From Tausonia pullulans (taxonomy: Eukaryota > Basidiomycota > Tremellomycetes > Cystofilobasidiales > Mrakiaceae): DNA of 64,000 nucleotides. Numbering within the stretch: position 1 is the stretch's first letter; the number at the start of each line of letters is the position of its first letter. The notes under the pieces were generated by a model. The model made no database searches. It was not told the origin of the DNA and was given only the letters and a program-made list of their open reading frames with translations. Positions 11,700-20,046 of the stretch are shown here, piece after piece. The position numbers were made by a program, and so were the translations under genes. The DNA lies in the NCBI GenBank assembly GCA_951802195.1, contig OX637624.1:868001-932000 (forward strand), in the 5' to 3' direction.

Positions 11700-12502
11700 A
11701 ATGGGAGGGAGCAGATTCAAGCGCGCAGAACAGAATAACCCTATTGAAGACGGCAAAGTAGAAGGAGAGAAGATCTATTTGGGATTGAGGAGGGAGGGAT
11801 GAGGAGGTATAGAGGGGTGGAGAGGAAATAACAAAATATTAAACGTCCAAAGTCACAAGCCGACCGCTCCAACGTCCGACCGCCATCACACATCCCCTTC
11901 TTCACCACCAGAATAACCCCCGTCCTCAATGTGTTGAACTTTCTATCGCCTCGTGTCCATCGGCCGATGCTTGCGTCAGATGGTAGATGTGACCAGTCGG
12001 CTTTCCTCGGCTGTGACAGGGTCAAGGGCAGCGCTCTTGCTGTCCCTCCGCCTCCGGACAAATCGCCATGTCCGGGCTACATAGATGCAGTGGAACAGGA
12101 AGATTACCCTCGGTGGCGACTATGTTGGGCATACAAGCAATTGAAGAGAGAGGGGGTTGGAGGGAGTGAAGGAGATGCACGTTCAGCAGTAGCAGCAGAC
12201 CAGAGAGCGCGCACGACGGGACACGCTTGTCAAAGAGGTGGAAGAACGACTCAACGGGGGCCGCCAGGCACAGCGCACATCGCCTGGGCCTGTTGTGCGG
12301 CGTAGCGGTTCCGTCGGCGAGGAATGCCGCAGCAGTATGCTTTCCTGGGTGGAGACTGTACAGCGAGAAGCGATGGGCCAAGTCGACGTCTTCGAGCGAC
12401 GCTCGAAACACGGCCTTTCGCAAGCACCACTGGCGCCTCCAGTCGACCTTGGTAAGCGCCGGGAAGTGGTCCTGCCATCCCTTTGGGCTGATGAGCCCAC
12501 GA
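11700..12502 (-). mobile_element. 5'-truncated LINE copy (ORF2 C-terminus plus 3' region), diverged
   Basis: On the minus strand this begins inside ORF2 of the same family as the full LINE at 14215-20030 and carries its C-terminal zinc-binding region. Over the stretch from GWQDHFPALTK to ESFFHLFD (84 residues) I count nine differences from the complete element. After that the frame is broken and similarity fades, but scattered matches persist (gaccctgtcac, caatagggtta) toward about 11,700, the presumed 3' end. The 5' break lies at about 12,492, a few bases after the A-tail of another LINE copy. It is older than the full-length element. The left boundary is approximate. Confidence 0.8.
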
Positions 12503-12505
12503 ATG

Positions 12506-12724
12506 TTTTTTTTTGTATATAAATCATGAGTTACACGTAGAGAACTAGGTAACCCTACGAGAGATAGCGAGTTGTAGCTAGATAGAGGGAGAGCGGACAT
12601 GACCGACCGAGCGCAAGAACGTTAGGCGAGGCGCTGAGAAAGGGTTGGCCGAACCACTAGGGATGGTTGGCCGGACGGCGTGATGGGCGTCGTGAGAGGG
12701 GGGTTGGTTGAACGACCGGGGATG
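12506..12724 (-). mobile_element. Severely truncated LINE copy: 3' end and A-rich tail
   Basis: Read on the minus strand, 12590-12506 is ctatctagctac, then tagggttacctagttctctac and actcatgatttatatac followed by nine A. It matches the 3' terminus of the complete LINE (19,965-20,030) with few changes. The part to its right (12,600-12,724) is not obviously LINE; it holds three degenerate copies of a GGTTGG(C/T)(C/T)GAAC-like module and may be 3' region of a sibling subfamily or host sequence. Confidence 0.65.
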
Positions 12725-12751
12725 TTTTTTTTTTTTGTATTTAAGTCATGA
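12725..12751 (-). mobile_element. Remnant LINE tail
   Basis: Minus-strand reading gives tcatgacttaaatac followed by 12 A, the same terminal sequence as the full-length LINE at 20,010-20,030. Upstream of it the sequence no longer matches the LINE, so this is either an insertion truncated to about 15 bp plus tail, or the end of a diverged relative. It sits about 90 bp upstream of the tRNA-Met gene. Confidence 0.5.
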
Positions 12752-12840
12752 AATGGTGAAATGACACGTCTGGATTGAGTTTAGTGTATATATTACTTAG
12801 AGATTCTCCCTAAACAATCTGGTAAACTTACCAATCATCG

Positions 12841-12924
12841 GCCTCGATAGTTTAGTTGGTTATGACTCAAGTCTCATATCAAATGTGACATCTTGCGACC
12901 CCAGTTCGAATCTGGGTCGAGGCA
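12841..12924 (+). tRNA. tRNA-Met (CAT), intron-containing
   Basis: Cloverleaf by eye: acceptor GCCTCGA pairs with TCGAGGC, discriminator A; D-arm GTTT..TGAC with AGTTGG in the loop; T-arm CCCAG TTCGAAT CTGGG. The anticodon stem CAAG pairs with CTTG and the loop reads CT-CAT-A, giving methionine (elongator type), with about 11 bases (tcaaatgtgac) inserted after the purine following the anticodon, the canonical intron site. Stem position 31/39 is a T-T mismatch, so anticodon assignment carries some doubt. Internal A and B boxes for RNA polymerase III are present (B box GTTCGAATC). LINE tails lie just upstream. Confidence 0.75.
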
Positions 12925-13240
12925 CGATTATCTCCTCCCAGAGGTATCCAATTTTTTGTCACCGCCTCTGTCCAAGAAGACTCGGTCCCTTCTGGTGGCG
13001 GCGCCATTCGTGATATATGTGACCTGCCCACGGCCCGCTGATCGGTGGTAGATAAGATCCGCGATGGCAGGGCTATGATTGCCTTCCCTTGACTCGAGGA
13101 TTGTTACTCTGTGCACTCGCTCTTTGTGTTGCACCGTACAGAAGATAGCGGCTGAAGACAAACCCGATCGGGCCGGTATCCTGTGTCATAAGTTCGCTCA
13201 CGCTGACAGTGCTGCCTTCTATCCTCTCTTTATTGTGCAG

Positions 13241-13376
13241 GGCCGCTCCTCGGCCATTTCTCCTGTTCCCGTTCATCTTCAGCCGCTACCTGTTTGACTT
13301 TGACGTCAAGAACCAAATTGTTCTCATCACGGCGGGAAGCGATGGGAGTCTCGCGCTCGCGTGGACATTGCGGCAG
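13241..13376 (+). pseudogene. Relic exon of a short-chain dehydrogenase/reductase
   Basis: An open stretch bounded by a good acceptor (tattgtgcag) and donor (cggcag|gtatct) encodes FLLFPFIFSRYLFDFDVKNQ then IVLITAGSDGSLALAWTLRQ. This is the beta1-turn-alphaA start of a Rossmann fold as in membrane-associated retinol-dehydrogenase-like SDRs (usual form VLITGGxxGLGxALA), with two of the glycines of TGxxxGxG changed. No continuation of an SDR (NAG, YxxxK) can be found within the next 700 bases, so I read this as an orphan exon of a destroyed gene. Confidence is modest because one exon is the only evidence. Confidence 0.35.
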
Positions 13377-14063
13377 GTATCTTGCGTTCCTTGGGGAGGA
13401 GGAGGTTGTTGGCCTACGAGTCAAGGCTGGCTTCGCAATGGCTGTCATGAGTTTTGTCGGACGACGAGTTCGACTGGAGCCGCAACCATCTCTTGTAGTG
13501 CATGCGCAGCCTCCTTCATGTGTGTCAGGATATCAAGGATTCACCACATAGGATCTGCGCCTATGTGGCTGTCAGAACCTTGCGGACCCGCCACATCGGC
13601 TCCGCGGCTGTGTAGCATCGCCCATGCTTCCTCGGCTCTCATATCTTCGGCCTCTCTCACACTGTTCCGCACTCTTTGGTTTCTCGCCCTTCGTTCATAA
13701 AACGCTCGGTTCATCGCATCATTCGTTTTGCACTCTGAATATCATTTGGATTCGACAAACCTGCCCAATACCTCGAAGCGAGCCTGTGTCATTGTCAGCA
13801 CTTCATTCCGCTTCCCACCTACGCCCCACTTCTCACCCATCCTCAGCAGCCATTGACCCTTGGGCCAATCCTAACAATGTGGCCTGTCTCTTCTGCAGTG
13901 ATTCTGCGGGAGGCTTTGGGGCTCTTGGCGGAGAACTAGGTCCAAGTGAAATGGCCATTGAGCTAACCTGCTAAAAAAGGGATTGACTGGACGCCTACGG
14001 AAATGGTCGCTTGGGCTTTGCTCCCATCGTCGGTTCAACGATGGGGTTAAAAATGTTTTGCAT
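13377..14063. other. Intergenic between relic exon and tRNA-Val
   Basis: No gene recognised. A perfect 9-bp inverted repeat, CCACATAGG and CCTATGTGG with a 7-base loop, sits at 13544-13568. The rest is of ordinary composition with no LINE match. Confidence 0.4.
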
Positions 14064-14135
14064 TATCAGGACCGGGAATTGAACCCGGGTCTAGGCGGTG
14101 TTAACACCTTGTACTAACCATTATACGATCCCGAC
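14064..14135 (-). tRNA. tRNA-Val (AAC), no intron
   Basis: 72-base cloverleaf on the minus strand: acceptor GTCGGGA/TCCTGAT (with G-T wobbles), discriminator A, D-arm GTAT..GTAC, anticodon stem AGGTG/CGCCT with loop TTAACAC (anticodon AAC, valine), four-base variable loop, T-arm CCGGG TTCAATT CCCGG. The A box covers TGGTTAGT and the B box GGTTCAATTCC. A T-run (14053-14058 region, ttgcat then aaaat on the plus strand) follows only weakly as terminator. The full-length LINE was inserted 64-79 bp upstream of its 5' end. Confidence 0.88.
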
Positions 14136-14198
14136 CTTGTTTTTGTTGTACGATTTTCACTTACGCAAAATATATACTCGGGCAATTTCTGTTCATGA

Positions 14199-14214
14199 GT
14201 TTTCAACCACCACC
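14199..14214 (+). repeat. LINE target-site duplication, left copy
   Basis: GTTTTCAACCACCACC, identical to 20031-20046. It directly abuts the first base of the LINE and marks the pre-insertion target 64-79 bp upstream of the tRNA-Val gene. Confidence 0.9.
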
Positions 14215-14239
14215 AGGTCAACCCAGGTCACCCTACCTT

Positions 14240-16123
14240 ATGCCTAGTGAATCAACTCCCAAGCGACTACAAGAAGCCCTCAAGGCTCCCAAGGATCCCC
14301 CAGACCCTCCCTCTTCAGCAAAGAGAAAGAGCGGATCCGATGAAACCCCCAGCGTCCAAGACGCGACCAATACGCCCTCTCGCGTCGACGAACGTCCCCA
14401 AACGCCCGTCAACAAACCCACTCTCACCCCTCCTGCCCATCCGACCAGTCCTAGCAACCCTAGCACCCCTAGCACTCCTACCAACCGTACCAACCGTACC
14501 AACCCCACCAAGCCCCATATCCCTATCAGCCCCACGGCCCCCCTCTCTTCTCCCTCCCCCCTCCGCAGGACCCCTGCAACTCCCTCAGCTCGCCGTATCA
14601 CGCGGTCAAGCTCAGCCATCAGCGACCTCAATGCCGCTCTATCCTCCACGTCCGAAATGACGCGTCTCACTCCGTCTCGCTCCACAGGCGAGACTCTCCC
14701 TCAACAACCTCTCTTCGTCCCCGGCGCCGCGTCGCCCGCGCCGGCGAACTCCGCCGGCACTCGCACTCGCACTCGCGCCGCCGCGAAATCCCAGCCGAAC
14801 GCCATCGGCCGCTCATATGCGAACGCCGCGAAACAGGCTCATCCTACAAACTCAGCTGCGGGACAACGTGACTCGTCTGGCACCCAGCCCGGGTTCACCT
14901 TCGCCTTCGGAACCGATCAACAACCTTCGCAGGATAATACCCCAATCGCCCCAGCCTTGGCTACCGACCGCGGGAACTGTCTAGCCATCTCAGTCCCTCG
15001 AGATACCACTCCTTTCGAGATCTCTCTCGCAATCTCAAAGTGCGACGAACGACTGTCTTTCATGATCCGTCCTGTCAAGGACCCAAAAGACAGAATGCTC
15101 CTCCTAGTCGACTCTGAAGAAGATGCTCAAGACATCCTGACCCAACTACAGTCCCTCCCGCTGAACGTGAGGGGGGTGAAACCTCAGATCCACGCGTGCT
15201 ACAATTCCCAAAACAAGCTCCTGCAGGAAGGTCTGCTGGTGAACTTCGAAAAAGGCAAAGGAGTGGAGGAGGAGTTTCGCAAACAAGTAGAAGCCTCTGG
15301 AGACAGAGTCATCATATTCCAGCGCCAGTATTACGCCCGCTTACCCGGCGTCCCAACTGGCCGGGTTAGAGTTCTGCTCGACCTTTCTGGCTCCAAGACG
15401 ATGCCGAGGGCGAATGCATTCCCTCAACAGCTACCCGGCTGGGTCAACCATCATGTCATCTTCAAACCTGTCCGACCTGCCACTGGGACAAACTCTCCAT
15501 CTCGACCAGCCTCGTCATACTGCTACTACTGCCACTCATTTGAGCACGCTCGTGTCAAGTGTCCTACCGCTCCAGAGTGTGGCGGATGCGGATCGCACGC
15601 TCACCCATCTGCCCGATGCCCAGGTCGTCCGAAGGCAAACCTTCCAGCGAGTGCGCGAGCACCAATCGAAGGACCCCCCCAACGACCTGCCGGACCGGGA
15701 ACAGACCTGGATGGATACCAGCTCGTACAAAAATCCAAAAGGAGGTCACTGAACAGGCCGACGGAAGCCATGACGGAGTTGGCCACACCCCCTGCCCACG
15801 CCGGCACCTCCCACTCCCATTCAGAGCAAGCACCGCGCAATGCGGACTCGCAACATAGTCGCGCACTGAGCGCCTTAGAGGATGACAACGAGGGGGGTCT
15901 GGCGAGGACAGAAGACGGGATGCAGGTCGAAGACGAGCATCCTCCTCCCACCCCACCTCCCCTGTCACCATCGTCTCCCCCTCCCTCATCCCCATCCCCC
16001 CCATCTTCAATCCCCCTGAACTCACCCTCCACTCCTTCTCTCATCCCCTCCACGCCGTCCTCCCAGGCATCCATCGAGCACACCCTCGTGACCTTGGCTG
16101 AAGCCGAGGACATGGAAGAATAA
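14240..16123 (+). CDS. LINE ORF1: nucleic-acid-binding protein with two CCHC knuckles
   Basis: Gag-like RNA-binding protein of the LINE, expected to coat element RNA. I start at the first ATG inside the element (MPSESTPKRLQEAL, 627 residues); an in-frame ATG at 14195 lies in host DNA, partly outside the target duplication, so it is not an element start. The first 250 residues are low-complexity (Pro/Ser/Thr, with SNPSTPSTPTNRTNRTNPT). Then a folded region (about 255-405, CLAISVPRDTTPFEISLAIS onward) looks like an RRM-type fold. Two tandem knuckles follow: CYYCHSFEHARVKC and CGGCGSHAHPSARC, both CX2CX4HX4C. The tail is acidic and Pro/Ser-rich. The TAA stop overlaps the ORF2 ATG in TAATG. Confidence 0.88.
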   Translation: MPSESTPKRLQEALKAPKDPPDPPSSAKRKSGSDETPSVQDATNTPSRVDERPQTPVNKPTLTPPAHPTSPSNPSTPSTPTNRTNRTNPTKPHIPISPTAPLSSPSPLRRTPATPSARRITRSSSAISDLNAALSSTSEMTRLTPSRSTGETLPQQPLFVPGAASPAPANSAGTRTRTRAAAKSQPNAIGRSYANAAKQAHPTNSAAGQRDSSGTQPGFTFAFGTDQQPSQDNTPIAPALATDRGNCLAISVPRDTTPFEISLAISKCDERLSFMIRPVKDPKDRMLLLVDSEEDAQDILTQLQSLPLNVRGVKPQIHACYNSQNKLLQEGLLVNFEKGKGVEEEFRKQVEASGDRVIIFQRQYYARLPGVPTGRVRVLLDLSGSKTMPRANAFPQQLPGWVNHHVIFKPVRPATGTNSPSRPASSYCYYCHSFEHARVKCPTAPECGGCGSHAHPSARCPGRPKANLPASARAPIEGPPQRPAGPGTDLDGYQLVQKSKRRSLNRPTEAMTELATPPAHAGTSHSHSEQAPRNADSQHSRALSALEDDNEGGLARTEDGMQVEDEHPPPTPPPLSPSSPPPSSPSPPSSIPLNSPSTPSLIPSTPSSQASIEHTLVTLAEAEDMEE

Positions 16124-19100
16124 TGGTGTACAACGATGTCCAGATCGTCGCGGCGAACATCCAGAGGGTGTTCACGCGAGATCGCGCCCGCAGTCTCCTC
16201 CTCTCTCTCTATTCACGATCCAAGGCTGACATATACCTTCTCTCAGAAGTGGCATGCACAAGACCAGATCAGGTAGCGACCTGGACAGCTGAGTGTGAAG
16301 ATATGGGCTTCGGCTCGATCTTTACGGTCGGATGCCAGACTGCCATCCTCTGGCGGCAGGCCTCTCGATTCCTCCCTCCCGATACCCCTCCAACTAGGAT
16401 CAGATCCATCTCCCGCTCCTCCCCCATCTTACAAACCAACCTGACGGATGCTGTCTTCACCATAGCCGGCGAAGCCGTCAGAGTGGCTGCAGTCTATGCC
16501 CCCTGCCGAGACAGCCAAACGAACGGCCGCTCGACAAAGGAGTTCCTCTCTACTCTATCTCGCAAGATACCTGCCCACTCTGACATTCCTCTCCTCCTGG
16601 GCGGGGATTGGAACTGTGTGGAGGACAGCTACCTCGACGGGATGAGCCAATTTACCCAGAACGCGGGAAAGGAGGAAATGTGCCGGCTGGCCCGGGACTT
16701 TGCCCTCTCTGACCCATACCGATCCCTATACCCGCTCCAGCGCGAATACACTAACTATACTGGCATCACGCGAGCAGATCGCCGCATTGATCGCTTCTAC
16801 CTGTCCCCTCTACTCGCTAGCCGAGCCGTACGACATAGCTTCCTTCCACGACCGTCCGGCCACCTATACTCTACCCACAAGCCAATCGCACTCAGCCTCA
16901 CCTTCCCCGGTGCAATAGAGCACGGTCCCGGATCATACAAGATCGGCACACACCTGCTGAAGATTACAGGTTTTGTTGATTACTTCCTCTTCCATATCCC
17001 CGAGTGGTACCAAGATGCGCTCACCGAGAGCAAGAACCCCTTCGAGGCTTGGGACAAGACCAAGCGTCAGATAGCGGAGCATGCATCTGACATCTCAAGA
17101 CACCTCGCCCGGATGAGCAGAGTGTCAGGAGGGCCTCCACTTCGGTCCATCCTCCAAGGCCACGCTCTCCGAGCCCATCTCGAACCAGCCAACACAAGCG
17201 AGTATGCCGTCAAGCAGCGACTCAAGATCGTCCGCCAGGCCGACACCATCGCAGCCCTGCGGCCACTCGACAACCCAGCAGCCGCAGCCATCGCAAACAA
17301 CGAGAGCATTCTAGCTACAGCACACACCTTCTACACGACTCTCTATGAGACCAAGACGACGCCAGCTGCCGAGCACGCCAACGTCCTCCGACATGTCACC
17401 AAAACACTCGACGGCTCCCAAAGCCAGCCCCTCGAGGCTCCTTTCGAACTGGACGAGCTCAGACGGGCTACGTTCAGATCGAACCGTAACAAGACACCAG
17501 GAAGCGACGGGATCCCCGTCGAGTTCTACCAGGCAACATGGGCTGTCGTCGGACCGATCCTCCTCAGCCTACTGAACCTCGTCCCGGAGACAGGCCTCCG
17601 ATCAGCCTCACAGCGCGAGGCCCATATCCATCTTATCTTCAAGAAGAAGGGAGATCGCGATCAGATCGCCAACTATCGTCCGATCTCGCTCATCAACGTT
17701 GACGCGCGCATCTTCTCCCTTGCCATCAACAGCCGCCTGCTCACCGTTGTGGACACCCTCATCGACGGGGACCAGACAGGCTTCCTCCCGGGCCGCGACT
17801 CGGGTCGCAACATCTCCTCTCTTCAGCTCGCCATAGACGACGAAGACCTCTTGCCTGGCGTCCTCGCCCAAGTCGACTTTGAGAAGGCATACGACAGAGT
17901 GTCGCACGACTTCGTTGGCCCCTGCCTCCGCCACATGGGGTTCGGTCCGCGCGCCGCCGCGTGGATCACCTCAACGATGACCTCTCAGACAGCTCGGCTC
18001 ATGATCAACGGATGGATGGGTCAAGCCATCGACATCCGGTCTGGTGTCCGACAGGGCGATCCCGCGGCACCGACGATCTTCGCCCTCCTTCTGGAGCCGC
18101 TGGCGTGTATGCTCCGCCATCGCCTCCCACCAGCCAATCCGTCCCCTCTACATGAGCGGAAGGTCCTTCTCTTTGCAGACGATCTCAGTATCCGGTGTCG
18201 GACCTGGTCGGAGGTCGATGAGGCGACGGTCTGCCTCCGAGAGTACGAAAAAGCCGCAGCAAGCAAGCTGAACTACCAGAAATCACTCCTGTATCCTCTA
18301 GGGTCATGCCGGACGGATGCGCCTACGATGTACCGCGAGTGGCGTATCCAAACGGTTTCATTCGACTTCCTCGGCGTTCCATGCGGTCGCACGGTCAACG
18401 GGCCTGCTCACTGGCGAGAGATCATCGGCAAGCTGAAGGCTCGTCTTGCTCGCATCCCGCTGCACGATCTCCCTCTCCTTGCGCGATGCAACGTCATCAA
18501 CCAGTACATCTACTCGAAGATCATCTACCTGGACCGCTTCCTGCCGTGCCCAGACGATATCCTGACAGACCTCGAGGCAACGGCCTACAAGTCCCTCTAC
18601 CGATCGAAACACCACGACGTTAGCAGGGAGCGTCTGGAAACCCCTCGAGACCTCGGCGGCTTCGGCTTCACGCCACTCCGCTTCCGGCTCATCAAAGCGC
18701 GAGCTCAGTGGGCGGGCGATGTGCTCTTCCACCCGGAGCTCCCCGCATCGATCCGCATTCGCAAGCGCATCATCCATACCATGAGCCTCGATCCAGAAGC
18801 TTATAGAATGCTGACTCGCACCATCTTCAGGGATGGAGAGTTCATCAGTGGACCCCGGCCCGCCAATTTCAGCTGGTTAGGCGTATTCCTTTCCCCAGTG
18901 GAAGGTCAATGGTTCTTCCCAGCCGTCTGGTGGAATGCCATCCCAAGGCTCCGAAGAGCTCTCCCTGCACGATGGCAGGCTTACCTCCGGGCATGGTTCG
19001 AAGAAATCAGCTTTGACATGAGCTACTGGAATCAAAACCGCTGGAGGAACACTGTCCACTGGATGTCTACGTTCGGTACAGATAGCCAGTTGCGGCTGGG

Positions 19101-19800
19101 TTTCCTCCCTACCCACACGAACCTTGGCCGGCTGAACGTCCCTCGTGAGCCCCACGGCGCACACAGTCGTACTCTAGCCAACCGCGACCTCATCATCCCA
19201 AAGGGCTGGCAAGACCACTTTCCGGCGCTTACCAAGATCGATTGGAAGCGGCAGTGGTGCTTGCTCAAGGCCGTGTCCCGAGCGTCGCCCGAAGACGTCG
19301 ACTTGGCCCACCGCTTCTCGCTGTACAGCCTCCACCCAGGGAAGCATACTGCTGCGCCATTCCTCGCCGACGGCACCGCTACACCGCACAACAGGTCCAA
19401 GCGATGTGCGCTGTGCCTGACGGCCCCCGTCGAGTCCTTCTTCCACCTCTTCGACGAGCCGTGTCCCGTCGTGCGCGCTATCTGGTCGGCTGCTGCTGCT
19501 GCACGTGCCTCGCCTTCGATCTCCTCCCATCCTCCCTCTCTCCAGACGCTTGCCTGCCCGACGCCGTCGCCGCCGAGGGCGGTCTTCCTCTTCCACTGCA
19601 TCTTTGTAGCCCGGACATGGCGATTCGTCCGGAGGCGGAGGTACAGCAAGATCGCAGCCCTAGACCCTGTCACGGACGAGGAGATCCGCAAGATCGCGTC
19701 TACGATCCAGCAGAAACACTGGCAGTCGAGTACGAGGTGGAGGGCAGGCAGTGGCCAGATGGCTGGTACTGCCATCGGTGCCGCCATCGATCCCGGGTGA
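16123..19800 (+). CDS. LINE ORF2: endonuclease-reverse transcriptase
   Basis: A 1225-residue polyprotein that nicks target DNA and primes reverse transcription there. Residues 1-270 form an APE-like endonuclease: IVAANIQ (Asn), LLSEVA (catalytic Glu), VYAPC, LLGGDWNCV (Asp, Asn), RRIDRFYLS, and STHKPIALS (the usual SDH is THK). The reverse transcriptase covers about 440-720: NKTPGSDGIPVEF, LIFKKKGDRDQ, NYRPISLINVDAR, GFLPGRDSGRN, AQVDFEKAYDRVSHD (first Asp), GVRQGDPAAPTIFALLL, and LLFADDLSIR (Asp pair). The C-terminus (about 1040-1130) has CALCLTAPVESFFHLFDEPC with a following VRAIW, the zf-RVT pattern. All key catalytic residues are present and no stop interrupts the frame, so it could be active. 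Translation probably follows termination-reinitiation at the TAATG overlap. Confidence 0.93.
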   Translation: MVYNDVQIVAANIQRVFTRDRARSLLLSLYSRSKADIYLLSEVACTRPDQVATWTAECEDMGFGSIFTVGCQTAILWRQASRFLPPDTPPTRIRSISRSSPILQTNLTDAVFTIAGEAVRVAAVYAPCRDSQTNGRSTKEFLSTLSRKIPAHSDIPLLLGGDWNCVEDSYLDGMSQFTQNAGKEEMCRLARDFALSDPYRSLYPLQREYTNYTGITRADRRIDRFYLSPLLASRAVRHSFLPRPSGHLYSTHKPIALSLTFPGAIEHGPGSYKIGTHLLKITGFVDYFLFHIPEWYQDALTESKNPFEAWDKTKRQIAEHASDISRHLARMSRVSGGPPLRSILQGHALRAHLEPANTSEYAVKQRLKIVRQADTIAALRPLDNPAAAAIANNESILATAHTFYTTLYETKTTPAAEHANVLRHVTKTLDGSQSQPLEAPFELDELRRATFRSNRNKTPGSDGIPVEFYQATWAVVGPILLSLLNLVPETGLRSASQREAHIHLIFKKKGDRDQIANYRPISLINVDARIFSLAINSRLLTVVDTLIDGDQTGFLPGRDSGRNISSLQLAIDDEDLLPGVLAQVDFEKAYDRVSHDFVGPCLRHMGFGPRAAAWITSTMTSQTARLMINGWMGQAIDIRSGVRQGDPAAPTIFALLLEPLACMLRHRLPPANPSPLHERKVLLFADDLSIRCRTWSEVDEATVCLREYEKAAASKLNYQKSLLYPLGSCRTDAPTMYREWRIQTVSFDFLGVPCGRTVNGPAHWREIIGKLKARLARIPLHDLPLLARCNVINQYIYSKIIYLDRFLPCPDDILTDLEATAYKSLYRSKHHDVSRERLETPRDLGGFGFTPLRFRLIKARAQWAGDVLFHPELPASIRIRKRIIHTMSLDPEAYRMLTRTIFRDGEFISGPRPANFSWLGVFLSPVEGQWFFPAVWWNAIPRLRRALPARWQAYLRAWFEEISFDMSYWNQNRWRNTVHWMSTFGTDSQLRLGFLPTHTNLGRLNVPREPHGAHSRTLANRDLIIPKGWQDHFPALTKIDWKRQWCLLKAVSRASPEDVDLAHRFSLYSLHPGKHTAAPFLADGTATPHNRSKRCALCLTAPVESFFHLFDEPCPVVRAIWSAAAAARASPSISSHPPSLQTLACPTPSPPRAVFLFHCIFVARTWRFVRRRRYSKIAALDPVTDEEIRKIASTIQQKHWQSSTRWRAGSGQMAGTAIGAAIDPG

Positions 19801-20030
19801 ACAGCAGGTCAGGGGTGGGGAAGTATGGCTGGTGGTCCATAGCCAATGCCTTGTGTATCTGGTCATCTTAATATCTTACCTTTTCTAATGGGCCTATGTC
19901 CATAACCCATCTTTTGTTTTCCTTCCACCCCTACTTTCATTTTCGCTTTCTTTCTATCTAGCTACGAATCAGCATCTCTCATAGGGTTACCTCGTTCTCT
20001 ACGTATAACTCATGACTTAAATACAAAAAA

Positions 20031-20046
20031 GTTTTCAACCACCACC
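20031..20046 (+). repeat. LINE target-site duplication, right copy
   Basis: Second copy of GTTTTCAACCACCACC, directly after the A6 tail of the LINE; identical to 14199-14214. Confidence 0.9.

Larger units (their letters stand above)
14215..20030 (+). mobile_element. Full-length non-LTR retrotransposon (LINE), apparently intact
   Basis: A 5816-bp element bounded by a perfect 16-bp target-site duplication and ending in a short A-tail (cttaaatac then AAAAAA). It carries two long uninterrupted frames: ORF1 with two CCHC zinc knuckles, and ORF2 with an APE-type endonuclease, a reverse transcriptase and a C-terminal zinc-binding domain of the zf-RVT kind. No RNase H domain is evident. The 5' leader is only about 25 bp before the first in-element ATG, so either the 5' end is complete and very short or the copy is slightly 5' truncated. 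The intact frames and perfect duplication point to a recent insertion. By layout it belongs with L1/Tad-like APE LINEs; the clade needs a tree. Confidence 0.92.
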
